This document shows, piece after piece, positions 12,819-25,539 of a DNA stretch of 64,000 nucleotides. The translations under genes and the position numbers were made by a program. The notes under the pieces were generated by a model, which was not told the origin of the DNA, ran no database searches, and worked only from the letters and a program-made list of their open reading frames with translations. This DNA is from Gibbula magus. Its lineage: Eukaryota > Mollusca > Gastropoda > Trochida > Trochidae. The stretch covers positions 8,252,700 to 8,316,699 of the forward strand of contig OW388304.1 of NCBI GenBank assembly GCA_936450465.1, given 5' to 3'. Every line of letters starts with the position of its first letter. Positions within the stretch are counted from its first letter, which is position 1.

Positions 12819-15800
12819 TCAGCTGTCCATTCTCTTCTTCAGGTTTTCAGCGATCTTGTCGAGGAACTCAAATGTGTTCAGGTAATCTTCGCGCTTGACA
12901 CTGAAATAAAACAAAGGTGACTTAACCAATGGTACACTACTGGAGGCTACGACATGATAGAAACAGGGATTACACTGAAATCGAAGACGGGAGAAAATTC
13001 CACCTATAACTTAATCAATGAATTTTTTTTTGAATAAGCAATTTTATATATTGGTAAACTGCAGCTCAACATGATCCTCTGGACAGGGACAGGGATTTAG
13101 GCATATTTGCAGATTATATAAAAATGTCCCATAGAAATAATTTTAACGGAAAACAATCCCATTGATTAAGTTGTTATGGATACAATGTGACATGCTAGAA
13201 CTGATAGTCTTGGAGGGATTATCTCCCTTTTACCGTACCAGCATTAAATCATAGCTGTTTGCCTGACAGCATGACAGGGCAATTGATTAATATCAGAACC
13301 AATATCACATACATTTAGAAAAACAACATGGACACCTTCAATTGGACTACAGCTGTTGCACTGCCAAGTCTATGAATGTTATGTACATCAAAGTAGGTCA
13401 TCATAATGGTGTGATAGGTGACCCACTTCTTGATAGACACAACTGAAATGTAGAAATCAAGCAACTCCTTAGTCAAGGGGAGGTAACTCACCTGCTCATG
13501 CCCTTGATGCAGATGGCGAGGTCCTTGGTCATATTGCCACTCTCGATTGTCTCGATACACACCTCCTCCAGATTGGTCGAGAACTTAGCTAGAGCTTCAT
13601 TGTTGTCCAATTTGGCTCGGTGAGCCAATCCTCGTGTCCACGCAAAGATGGATGCTGCAAGAAATAAATTTATCAGTGATTACCTAAGCATGCAAATCTC
13701 AAACAAAACTATGAAACCTGCTGCAAACAAAGTTGAATTAAAATTTTTAGTTCATCAGATGAGTTTATGGCAAGGGCAGTTGTCATGTGTCCGTAAACTT
13801 TTTAAAAAATTCACTTCTCCTAAGAACCATTGTACCCGCCAAGCTGAAAGGAGATACCTTGCACCTAGGTGATTAAAGTTTGTTTATTTGGTCCTCCTTA
13901 CTGTTAAATGGTCACTCAATTATATTTGGTAATAATTCAGCCATTAAAGTGTTTATCTCACTGTGAACGGGAAAGAAGAATGTTTGATTGACCGCTCACC
14001 TATGGAGTTGGTGGAGGTTTCCTTTCCTTGTTGGTGGAATCGGAAGTGGCGTGTGACCGTCCCGTGGGCTGCCTCTGCCTCCACTGTCTTCCCATCAGGA
14101 CAGATCAGAACACTGGTCATCATTCCCAGAGAACCGAATCCTGCAACGGTAGAGAAATATAGATATCGAGACAAAAGCCAAATCAGAAAGCTTGCAATCA
14201 TGTATGCTTGATTTTTCCTGGGTTAATCTTACATCATAAGCATTGTACTACCATCCCTTCACTGTACTTACCCTCTGATAAAGTAAACAACCTAACTTGA
14301 GAAATCTAACTCAATGAAAGCAAAAAGATTTTACCTTAGTAAATAGAAATATTTAGCCAAACATGCACATTTTAAAATTCTTAGAAAATCTTCATTCTTG
14401 GAGTACTCATTGACCTCGTTATGTCGAGCACAATTCTTTTATACTTCTAATATTATCATTATTAACAAAATTCAACCATCTTGATTACCAAACAAGGGAA
14501 GGTAACTCGAACGGAACATTATTATTACCAATAATAGTATATCAGATAATCACAATTGCAATGATTTAATTTCAATATTGCTATATTTGTACACTTTGTA
14601 CAAATTTAAATTTAACCAAATGGAGCAACACAACATAATCAAATGGAAATGATTCTCTATTGAGCTAAACTAAACGATGTTCCGTTTAATAACATATTTA
14701 TGAAACGAGTGCGTTGTTTGTATTTAACGAGCGAAAGCGAGTTAAATACAAATACCATCTCACGAGTTTCATAAATATGTTATATAACGGAAACGAGTTC
14801 AGTATTTTATTTATTACTCACTGACTTAAATGCCACTTAATTCCACAAACTCGTCGATAAATGGGACACACTCCATTGCGCCCGCGGCGCTGGCATTGTG
14901 ACGTCATATTTTTGTCATTATGACATCACGTCAATCGGCAGCACACAATGTTATTACACTAAGTGTAATAACACAGTAGATCTATTAAACTGCGATATCT
15001 TCAATGGGTGAGTAATAAAGTGCAATACTACTTCATGTGCTATATTTAGAGCTATTTAAGCTGACCTTGAGCAACTGAGTCAGATTGGACGTCTCCGTCG
15101 TAGTTCTTACACGCCCACACAAAGCCTCCTTCAGCCTTCATTGCGTATGCGACCATATCGTCGATAAGTCGGTGCTCATACCAGATGTCCTTTGCCTCAA
15201 ACTTACTCTTGTACTCTCTGCAAACAAATAATATTATATCTCAACCTGAATGAGTTAATATTTATGCAGGATTTGTGTATGTATGTAGAATTGTTGCCCT
15301 TTTACAGGCATAAGTTTTCCCACAAATTGGTCAACAAGGTGTAACTAGCGCCAGTCTCAATCACTTGCTACTTATACCCTTGTTGCAGCAGCATACTCTT
15401 CAACTTCTTTAGCTCCAGTTACCTCCCCTGCCCAGACCAACCTGTGACGCCTCTTCATTTACATAATAATCAAAATCTCCACGTCTACAGAAAACAAATC
15501 TGACATAGAGGTTGACATGTAAAACATATAAATTCAGGCGCAGTACACAGAGGTGACAAACTGAAGCAAGGCTTAAAAGGACGGTTCTATCAGGGTATTT
15601 TTTGTGGAAACGAAATTCAAGGGTTATTCTTGTTTACACATATATATTATTAATATGATTAAAACACAGTCAAATTGAAAGATGACTAATGAAGGTAATA
15701 TTTTGATGACTTTATATTTCACAAACATAAAAATTAGCACACATTTGTTGAAAAATAAAAACAATGAGAAGTGAAGCCAAAAGCGGGGAAAACTTTGCTA

Positions 15801-18800
15801 CAGCATAACAGCAAATTGTTTATTAGTTTTATTACATCTTATGTGTTACTATGTGAAAACTCTATCAGTGTGTGTCTTAAGATATTAAAAAGTTGTAAAA
15901 TTAGGTACAATATAGCGTATTTTCATTTCACGTAATGCAAAAAATCCAAGATGGCAAAAGAATCCTTCCTTTAAATTAGCCAGTGATAGAGACTGGTGTA
16001 AGGTGTGCCTCGTGGGGTAAGTTTGTATAAGTTAAGCCTTTAGCCTAGAGCATCACCCACAAGCTTAAACAAAAGCAATTGTTGTATTGCCTTGTCTTTT
16101 AACAAGTTCTTGATTTTCTAGAAATTCATTAATATCAACATTTTATTACATAATTTGGAGTGAGATACTTGGTTCTATCAGTGAAATAAACCCTCTATCA
16201 AGCTACAGTGGCGATAACCTTTATCGTCACTCTACTGATTGGTGATAAACTTTATCGCCATTCGCGTGTCATCATTAGGACAATGTTATGAAAAAGTATG
16301 GAAAGGCTACAAGTTTACCGTTAAAATCACTCCATTTCAACATAGAACACAGAAATAATGATATGATAAATGGAATATCTGTTTTTCCTTGGCAAATACC
16401 ATGTTTATCTCATCTTGTGAGGAAGAAATGTGTATATTTCACTCGTGGTGCAATATCTACTTTTGAGATGAGATAAACATGGTATTTGCCAAGAAAAAAC
16501 AGAGACCCTTGAGAAGGTGCTTTTCCATTGTGACTTTCAAAAATGTTCAGTCGATGCTTCTCTTGCCACTCACTTGTCATATATCTCCTGGAAGATGTCC
16601 TTGAACCTGCCATCATACTTCTTCAGGATTGTGTTCTTAGTGCTAGAAGAGAAACACCATAGATCATATGAATAGAATAGGAAAGAGAACGGCTGAGGGT
16701 AGGGTAGGGTAAGGTAGGGTTTGGTAGGGTAGGGGACTAAGTAGGGAAGGGTTTGGTAGGGTAGGGTAGGGTAGGTAGGGAAGGGAAGGGTTGGGTAGGG
16801 TTGGGTAGGGTTGGGTTGGGTTGGGTTGGGTAGGGAAGACTGAGGGTAGGGGACCAAGTAGGGAAGGGTAGGGTAGGGTGGGTAGGGTAGGGTAGGGTAG
16901 GGTAGGGTAGGGTAGGGTAGGGAAGACTGAGGGTAGGGGACTAAGTAGGGTAGGGTAGGGTAGGGTAGGGTGGGTAGGGTAGGGAAGAGTAGGGAAGACT
17001 GAGGGTAGGGTAGGGAAGGGTAGGGTAGGGAAGACTGAGGATAGGGGACTAAGTAGGGAAGGGTAGGGTAGGGTAGGGTAGGGTAGGGAAGACAGAGGGT
17101 AGGGTAGGGTAGGGTAGGGTAGAGTGGGTAGGGTAGGGTAGGGGACTAAGTAGGGAAGGGTAGGGTAGGGTAGGGTAGGGTAGCGTAGGCTGAGGGTAGG
17201 GGACTAAGTAGGGAAGATTTGGTAGGGTAGGGTAGGGTAGGGAAGGCTGAGGGTAGGGGACTAAGGGTAGGGTAATATGTGATGGAATACACATAGAAAC
17301 AAGGATGTAGTGTAGTTGGGAAAGCTTCAGTTGATCATACAGAGGTCAGGGTTCAGCTCCATCTGCTCCACACCAACAGAGTGACTGCTTTGATTGACAC
17401 CCAGCTTTATAAGGACAGAACAATACATAAACTGGCGCTGCATGATGACTGCTGGGTGCACTTGATGCACAAAACATTTTCAGTGACAAAAGAGAATCAT
17501 TAATATTTTAATGACTATTATCAAAAAATGATTTAATTCAGCAAGTTATGTTGGAAAACGACTGTAAAGAAATGTTTACTTGAAGTACCTGAGATAAAGG
17601 GGCCATCCCTTGTTGAGAGCGTATTTAAATGAACTATAGGCAAAGTCTCGTATACTCTGGAACATACAAGCATATATTCATTAACTATTCAGGAAACAAA
17701 TGAAATTTTGAAAAATGTTTGGAAAATCAATACATTATACAACAAACAGAAATAGATTGAAAGCAGGACAAGCACTTACATAAGAAGTGTACTGTATTTT
17801 GGGCCAAAGGCCTTTTTACAGAAAATATCTGTCTGTCTGTACAGACACATTTATAAACATTGATCAATGATAAAATAGGCATCTCTTCAGAAGTAAGTAA
17901 CATGACAATCAGGAGTAATTTTAAACATTAACAATCTTACTGACCCAAAAATCAACTTTTAAAAGTTAAACATTAATATATTTCAAAATTTCAAAAGTTA
18001 TGTTTCATTGGGATAAAATTATATCAAAACATTAACATTACAAATAGATATAATTAGAATACGTTAGAATTTACTTTAGAAGAATACAAAATGTAGTATA
18101 GCAGATGCATGACATCAATACATTTCCATCCTGTGTCTTTCAAGCTATTGTAGATTTTTAATTATGAAATGATAAAGTATCACATCTATGGAGATTTTTT
18201 TTTATTATTAATCAATAACAAACAATTAAACCATGCATTAATTTGCTTGAGTCATTTTGTAACAATATTTCATATATTTACATCAATCAAATTCTTGAAA
18301 TACTGGATTTTGATTTACATTTGATAATAGATCAATTTGATTCAGCAATTTTTGTCTGTGATAAAACTGCCCCATAAACCTCCTCTGTATTTTAACAAGT
18401 ACTGGCATTATCTGATGTTTTAAAGCGATGTGAGTAAAATTTTCATCATAAAACATTGGGCAGGTTTGTCATTCGCATAGCTGTTAACAGATGAGAGCTC
18501 ATAATCAGGGATATTTTGACCCACTTATTTAAAGTTGAATGGACAAAATACCCCCTGTAAAAACCTTAACACTTAACATGTGAATAAGTGGCAAACCATT
18601 CTTTGAGGCCAATTTATATAATATATATGAGAAAATTTGCACCTGGGGTTAATATTAACTAAATTCTTTCACACTTTTCCTCCTACTCACAGCGTCTGTG
18701 TTGTACATGCCCATCGCTACTCCTCCACTCTCCTTGAAGTCGAACACAGTGTACTTCTGAGCCTCGCCTCCGTTCTCAGGTGTGAAACTGAGCTCCAGCT

Positions 18801-21800
18801 TACCTGGACCAGGTACTACGAAGTCTGTGGCTCGGTACTGGAACCATCAAACAAGGTGTAATTAATTCAATGACATGTGTATCTTCTTTATAGGGATGAA
18901 AATGTTCACAACTACTGTACAAAAGCTGAAGTTAGTAGTATTTTGTTTTCGGTTTGTGCCTTATGCATTGAAGTGTAGTTTTGGTAAATACCATATTTTC
19001 AGTTCAATTTGTCTATTGTGGTAATAATTTATGTTATTTATTTCAGCAAAGAACAACACTGATGACACTACAACAATGGTGCATTGCACTCAAAATTGAC
19101 TGCAGAACACTTTGTGCCACTAAGACAGTGAACAAATGTAACATTGTTACAGTTTGAGATCACAAATATAACAATGTTACAGTTTGGGATCACAAATATA
19201 ACAATGTTACAGTTTGTCACAGAATTCAGACTCCAGACTTCTTATCATAATCTATGTTTATCCCTTTGCTTACTGCACTATGCTTTCCCAGAACTACACA
19301 CCTCTTTTATACAGTCTGTAGATCAAGTCTCTACTGCAGCTGCTTCCACTAACACTACCCTGTGAAAGAATCAACTCATCCATTGGTTTACCTGATCACC
19401 GTAGGCATGACGACCAATGACGATACTCTTGGTCCAGCCAGGGACAAGACGAGGAATGTTTTTACAGATGATAGCCTCTCGGAAAACTGTTCCCCCCAGA
19501 ATGTTCCTGATAGTTCCGTTTGGGGACTTCCACATCTTTTTCAACTTGAACTCTGAAATAGTGAATTATAATATCAAGCTTCTTGAAATAAGTGATACCT
19601 TTTATGCTCAAATATTGTTTGTAATTATATATCTATATTTATATGTTATGTTTATATTTTCAAAGAAAAAGATTTGCTGATAAAAAAAATAATTTCAAAC
19701 ATGAATCAATTTTCAAATATTTCTCACCTTCCACTCTCTTCTCGTCAGGTGTGATAGTGGCACATTTGATGCCCACACTGTACTTCTTGATAGCATTGGC
19801 TGCATCCACAGTCACTGAAAACATATTCAGGGTCATCATTATCAGATGATCAGATTTATATTACAAAGAAAACAAATGCAGATGCAGGGAGTCAGGGACA
19901 CATCCAGGATTTTGTTTTTGTTTGGAGAAGTTGACTGCAAAGATCTATGAGGGTCCAATTGAATTTGAGTAACAGATCTTTGGAAAAACCTTAAACGATT
20001 CATCTTTTTCTCAACAATGAAGCAAGATCAATTTAACAAAATCCAGCAAAATCATTAAAGAGACAACAGGCCTACGCTGAGTCTCATTTTGTTAAAATAT
20101 GTTATAATAAAACATATTTATGCCCCATTGACACGTTCAAGCATATGACCCTGCCACGATACCCCAGCGGATGTTTAGCAGCTAGCCCCATTGACACTTT
20201 CACACAATGGATGGGTCAATACTGATTGATTATCTACATATGTTAAATTATTCATTCAATAAATTGATCACCAAAGTTTTCCACCCACATGAATGTACAA
20301 TTGTGCACAACACTTTTAGTCTTTCACCATCAAATAATACCCCGATTGAGTAATGTTTCCGTTGGACTATTTTCTATAAAACTTATCATGCATTAAATCT
20401 TTAGCTGCTTAAAATTATTTGTGCACTTCCTAAGTGAAGAATTTATCAAACTTTTTAACAAAGGTGTATCCCCGGATTGGCCAATGGCTATAACTATACA
20501 GATAGGAACATTAAACGAAAGTAAAGAGTTAATGACATAAGATCAAACAAAAATATTTCCTTAACTGAGTTTGGTGAGGCGCATTACGTCCTGTCTAAAA
20601 AATGTGTGGTTGGGATAACAACATGAGGATCCACTTAAGGATGCAATGACGGGACCAACAGAAGTTGGGTAAAGTAACATGTTTCATGGTAGAGTTACAT
20701 GTTTCGGGGGTTAGACCCCCTTCATCAGATGAAGGGGGTCTAACCCCCGAAACATGTAACTCCAGAGGTTCCCAGCCTCCTGCAAACATTTACACCCTCC
20801 TCACCCCCTTACTCCCCCTGCGGATAACTACATTTGTTTTGGCGGTTTCCTCCTCTCTAAGAATATTCCCTCATATTTTATCTATACAAAAACTATTCCT
20901 GCCCTATACTCTCCCTTTAAAGATTATCCTCAACTGACATCACAAATCAAACACTATGAGCAGTACACGTTCTGGAAACATGACATAAAGTATCAAACTT
21001 CACAAAGTTTCATAAAACTGTTGGGGCTTCTTACATTAAAATTCACTATTATTAAGAGAAAGGCACATTAACTTGACATTAATAAACTAAAACCTCAAGA
21101 TTGTCCGATAAAAAAAGAAGCAATCTTTTATATTCAGACAACCTGTCAGATCAAGCACATAAAAGATGACTGCCAAGAATTAGTAATGATACATTGTACT
21201 CATTTGTCATGTTTTTGTCTAGAGATGTGTCACATGGAACAAATCACCTGCTCATTTACTTGTATTATTATGTTTGCAACCAACTTACTGGAAGTAATAT
21301 TGTTGAAAGAAGTCATCTAGAAAGTGGTAGATTTAATACAAATTCTTGTAATTGATCTATTACTTATCCTTACTACAAATTCAAGCATATAGTCTCTGCC
21401 CTACCCCCAGCCCTCCTCTTCAAACTTAGCAATCACCCGGTACAGTAAATCATAAGCCATGCACAGCATTTAGCAGCATCCCTTTTGAACATGTTTAAGG
21501 TAAGTGCCAGGGTGTTTAGGTTCATTATCATATTTAGGTTGAAGAATAGGAAATGTTAAATATTATTTTGTTTACTCACCTTGATCATCAGTTTTATCTC
21601 TGTATTCAATGCCAAGGTCAAATGTATGTAGTTCAAGGTCAATGAAGGGTAAAATAAGTTTTTCCTTGATAAGATCCCAAATGATTCTGAAAAGAAACAG
21701 GTAAAACAGATCAAACTTACATTAATTATTATAATAATTAATATTGGACAAATATTCATTAATGGTTGACGATTTTTATTTCAGTTCAAACATCTAAAAT

Positions 21801-24800
21801 GCCTTTCATAAAGTAGTTCAACTTCCCCCACAAGTCATAATTGTCTCAGTTTTCATCACTGGCTAATTTAAGCTTTGCTGCATTCTGTTAACTGTTTTGT
21901 GCTAGCATAGCAGCACACTGTATCTGAAATTCACAGTTCATGATCTTAATCCATGGTGAAGACCTCACTCTAATGTGTTAGCAGTGGAGTATCATTACAA
22001 GTGTGCACAGGGATTTGCAATATAAAACAATAATGGGAAATTATTTAAAATGGGAAACAATTCACAAATGCGAGTTTAGAAGATGGAGAATACAATCTGA
22101 GGAGTGGATCATCAACTCTCCCCTGCATTGTATTCATAGATTTGTTTTAACAAACCTACTTCTCTACATGCTTTCTCCATTGCATGTCACATCATATGTG
22201 CAATAATCAGAGGATAAACATATTCTAGAGAATCAAAGAATTTTAGTTTCAAATATGAGACAAAGGGAGTTTGAAAATTAATTACTTTGTAACATTATTT
22301 TCAAATTATCTGCACAGTTACATTCCTTTTGTTGAATATACTTTGAGGTGGAGATATCTTAGTCCTTTGAATTTGATGACTAGTCTGTTATAGCTATGAG
22401 ATTAGGCTAATTTAAGTGGTTTGTTGGTTACTGGCTTTTGCTTCTCAACCATGATGGGGAGATTATAATGGTAAGCTTCCATATATTAGATTAACCATAT
22501 TACAAGATTATTGTTTATTATGATTATGAAAATTTATATAATAAAAAAAACAACTTAATATTTCTATAATATGTGACAATTATTTTTTCAAATGTAAGGT
22601 TGGCCTACATTCTACTAGATAATTACTATGAAAACTTTCCATTGATAAGACATGATCTTATCCACGACTTGTGAAGCATGTCGTTCAAAGTCCAAGTTGC
22701 AGTAAACATGTGTAGATTTCAGACTCCGTGAACCGACCTGCCTATACTCTGTGGGGGTAATTCAATGTGCAGCATGTTGCCAGAGATAGTTAATGTGTTC
22801 GCCATTATTCTTGTCACAGTTGGTACAGATACTTTTAAGCGCATATAACGTAAATGGTATTCTCATTTGCAAGTAAATATTTCTGACATTCCAACAGTGA
22901 TAAAAATATTTTTAGTGTATTTATTTGCAAGTATGACAGTGCAGAAAAAGAATGACATAATTCTATTTAATACATATTCAGAGCCTTCTTTCAGCAATTT
23001 TCAAAATCTTAGCAAAGATCAGTATAAATTTTGACGAACTTTAACTTTGACATTTTAGCTTACTAATAAGTACCATAAACAGTGTTCAAAATAGCTGCCA
23101 AGTTATTTTCAGATCGAATCAGTTACAAAACTGGCCTGCAAGCCCCTCTGGCTTGTGTGATTTTCAATAAGCGAAAAGCAAATAAACTGCTCAAGCTGGA
23201 TGTATCCGGTATTCTGTAGGTGTACCCTATTTTATTTCTAGAAGGACTGGACTGATTTTTTAACCATAAACATTGTATGCCAGTAGAGACTAACAAGTAT
23301 TTCTAACACTGACCACAATGCGAAAAAAGTATTGATATTACCGGTATGTTCCTCGTCCGTTCAAGTATCAAGATTATCTATCTGCAATATCTTGTCACAG
23401 TTCTAACTTTGAAATAGTGTTTACTATAAAATAGCATTGCGTTTCAATTCACTGACCAACAAAGAAATCATATATTGAACATCGATTCTCACTGTGAGAC
23501 TGACAGTTTGACTGCATTTAGTTAGTAATAATTAATGTTTAATTGCAAGTTCAAATGTCTGCTGATAATAAACATAATAATTGTGTGCAACATGTGTGTG
23601 TATTAATAAGTCATTGCATTCAAAATTTAAATGAATTTAGGCTGAGAATGCATAGGAGTTTGTTGTAATGTGTCAGCTGTGGAATATAAAAGGATCAAGA
23701 TTGGTGGGTTGGTGATTGATTCATTTACAACCACAGAAACAGATATATATGTAAAGATACATTTGCTATTTGGGATCACAATGGTTACCATTATCCATAT
23801 AATTCATTTGAAAATATTAAAAGTATTTATCAACCCACTGAGTTTCGCAAAGATCCAACCAGAAATCATTACGTGAAAATAACTGAGTGTGACATAAGTA
23901 AATGTAAAGTTCTCTATGGAAATATATCAAGGTGTGATATAAATATAGCACAGCAGTGTAGTTCAGTGTCATTACACCTTATCATTGAGTAAATACATGC
24001 CACATGTAAAGTAAGTGACTGATTAAGTCTAAGATGTCTTCTGATATTAAATATATCAACACGAGTTAAGTTCCAAGTATAATTCTTCATTACATTTCAA
24101 TGAAAACTGTGCATATCTGGTCACAACACTGCCAAAGCATTAATGTCATAGCATAATAACATTATCATGTTTATGACATCATAGAAGTGTGGTGTAATTA
24201 ATGACTAAACAATGTAAAAGCATTGTGATGTCATGTTGATGACAGCCCATTGTGCAAAACCTACCTGTTAAAACTATATCTCCTAGTCCTAGGAGATATC
24301 ACTTGATCCCATAAACGATAAATGATGGGACCCAAATATCAATTAATCTAAATTCATGGATCTAATTATTTTGGATGTTTCATACTACATTCTTTGAAGA
24401 GGACCTAATTGTAATACAAGTTTTTCTTGATTAATTAGGGGAAAATACTATATTTTCAAATTCATTCTAAAATGAAATTATTACATTTTTAATTATCATG
24501 TCAAATTTTCAAAATGTGCACTATTTTGACAAAATGACAAGTTTACTGGTGCGTGACGAAATCATAAACAAACACTGAAACCCATTCTATCTGAGCTTAT
24601 TGAAACATGATCAGACAAGAGTGGTATCTGCTGCAGTTGGAGCCGTTTCCATATATAACAGGAGCTTCATTTATATCAAATAAATAACAAATCTGTCTAG
24701 AATTTGACATTTCCTTGTTATTTTGAACGATACGTTCAGAAAGTGACGTTACACATTGATATTGAGTGATCTAATTCTTACCTCGTCATTTCGTCTCCTA

Positions 24801-24924
24801 ACATCTCAACAACAGCACCGCCTGAAACCACAAAAACATAAAATTAGTATAAACACATGATAATAAACAACTAGCAACATTAACCGTGCGATATTTACGC
24901 ATACTTACCATTTATTTTGCCCAT
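12819..24924 (-). CDS. IDH1: Isocitrate dehydrogenase [NADP], cytosolic (12 coding exons, complete)
   Basis: This enzyme converts isocitrate and NADP+ to 2-oxoglutarate, CO2 and NADPH in the cytosol as a homodimer. Coding exons in transcript order: 24909-24924, 24782-24821, 21580-21686, 19728-19814, 19392-19552, 18691-18837, 17589-17656, 16574-16642, 15066-15217, 14000-14140, 13492-13654, 12819-12900. All junctions are GT-AG. The lengths sum to 1,233 nt, which is 410 residues plus stop (the human protein has 414). Visible residues: SPNGT at 93-97 and GRHAYGD around R131 (equivalent to human R132) for isocitrate; D251, D274 and D278 for the metal; HGTVTRH at 308-314 for NADP. The N-terminus [19 protein letters not shown] is cytosolic in type, with no mitochondrial presequence. 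The C-terminus KKRMDS lacks the peroxisomal AKL tripeptide of mammalian IDH1. The family call is very secure; transcript ends are not seen. Confidence 0.97.
14681..15016. repeat. Palindromic repeat cluster in an IDH1 intron
   Basis: At 14,681-14,791, arms reading tccgttt...aacatatttatgaaac and gtttcataaatatgttatat...cgga enclose a second hairpin (tttgtatttaac ... gttaaatacaaa) around gagcgaaagcga. A further segment runs from ttattactcactg (about 14,810) to tgagtaataa (about 15,015), containing gacgtcat/atgacatcac and the palindrome gttattacactaagtgtaat. It is probably one or two non-autonomous elements between exons 9 and 10. Confidence 0.65.
15573..15974 (+). mobile_element. MITE family C, copy 1
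   Basis: A 402-bp element is flanked by TTAA, with a left end of ttaaaaggacggttctat and a right end whose complement is ttaaaggaaggattct. The interior matches 61,260-61,678 (shared: gggtattttttgtggaaac, acacagtcaaattgaaagat, tttcatttcacgtaatgc). It lies in the IDH1 intron between exons 8 and 9. Confidence 0.8.
16691..17275 (+). repeat. TAGGG minisatellite in an IDH1 intron
   Basis: About 585 bp of gggta pentamers are interspersed with a recurring longer phrase, gactgagggtaggggactaa followed by gtagggaag, giving a higher-order unit of very roughly 60-110 bp. The G-rich strand is the IDH1 template strand, so the pre-mRNA carries (CCCTA)n. The array stops about 49 nt before the exon 8 acceptor. 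It resembles telomeric DNA but is pentameric and imperfect. Confidence 0.95.
17305..17470 (+). repeat. tRNA-derived SINE, diverged copy
   Basis: It has a degenerate A box (gtagtgtagttggga) and B box (agggttcagctcc), followed by the body shared with 44,354-44,570: attgacacccagctttataa, then aactggcgctgcatgatgac and tgctgggtgca. It lies in the IDH1 intron beside the TAGGG array. Confidence 0.7.
19131..19220. repeat. 30-bp tandem repeat, 3 copies
   Basis: The unit tcacaaatataacaatgtta followed by cagtttggga is repeated three times, with the first copy slightly diverged. It lies in the IDH1 intron between exons 5 and 6. Confidence 0.85.
20692..20762. repeat. Perfect 71-bp palindrome with hammerhead-like core
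   Basis: Two perfect 35-base arms (gagttacatgtttcgggggt ... and its complement) surround a single central base at 20,727. On the minus strand the centre reads CTGATGA, then AGGGGG-loop-CCCCC, then GAAAC, the order of conserved blocks in a hammerhead ribozyme. An extra A precedes stem II and no normal stem I is obvious, so activity is doubtful. It lies in the IDH1 intron between exons 3 and 4. Confidence 0.85.
21687..24781. other. IDH1 intron 2, no recognised element
   Basis: This is the longest IDH1 intron, about 3.1 kb, and AT-rich. Apart from a short palindrome near 24,275-24,298 (atatctccta ... taggagatat), no coding, RNA or repeat feature could be supported. Confidence 0.5.
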
Positions 24925-25007
24925 GTTTGACGCCGGTAAAACTTCCCTGTTATCCCTCCGATGACTGTGTGGAAATGAGAACGTGAAACAGGTTCAAGGT
25001 CGCTCTG

Positions 25008-25034
25008 TAACCTTTGACCCCGCTTGGTTATTGG
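25008..25034 (-). promoter_or_regulatory. Candidate IDH1 promoter elements: CCAAT box and DR1-like site
   Basis: Reading on the minus strand, CCAAT lies at 25,030-25,034, about 105 nt upstream of the IDH1 ATG. GGGTCA-A-AGGTTA lies at 25,008-25,020, a direct repeat of nuclear-receptor half-sites with one-base spacing (the second half differs from AGGTCA at one base). Such DR1 sites bind HNF4/RXR-type receptors in animals. Position and match support a promoter role; the transcription start is not identifiable. Confidence 0.4.
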
Positions 25035-25539
25035 CCTCCCACAGTCTTGCGATTCTCATGGACGCGAATTATAAAATCTTAGATAAGAGGTCAGGCGACT
25101 GAAAAGGAGATTTTATATCTGCTTTACAATGGAATTTATACAATCCATTCAACTGTTGTATAACATAGCTATTTGAATGTAAGCCCTCTATATCTAGATA
25201 TAAGCTCAACTAGTTTTTGTCTTTGAACTGATTATCTGAATTGGTGGAGGCATTGATGTACTGTATGTATCTAGTTTACATCAAACTATTTTAACCTTTA
25301 CATTTCTTTATGTTATATATAAATTATTATATAGAAAAGGTAGGCCTATGATTGATTTACATAAAACTATTTTAACTACTTAAAAATTCATTGGATGGAA
25401 AGCCATGGAAAAGATTGCTATATTTTACATAGAGATAAATTATGAAAGGTCGTTTAGTATCCTTTATTTATATTCGTTCATTTAGATCAACACAATACAC
25501 AATACCCTGTATCTCCGTATAGAAAGGATTTATGTGATT

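Noticed and set aside
16691..17275. Chromosome end (telomere)
   Set aside because: The array is an imperfect pentamer mix inside an intron with coding exons on both sides.
16570..17294. Minus-strand ORFs rich in Pro, Tyr and Leu (95 and 81 codons)
   Set aside because: They translate the (CCCTA)n array. The only real coding part is IDH1 exon 8 at 16,574-16,642.
24275..24298. Short palindrome atatctccta ... taggagatat as a regulatory hairpin
   Set aside because: Ten-base arms are expected by chance in this much AT-rich sequence, and nothing around it supports a function.
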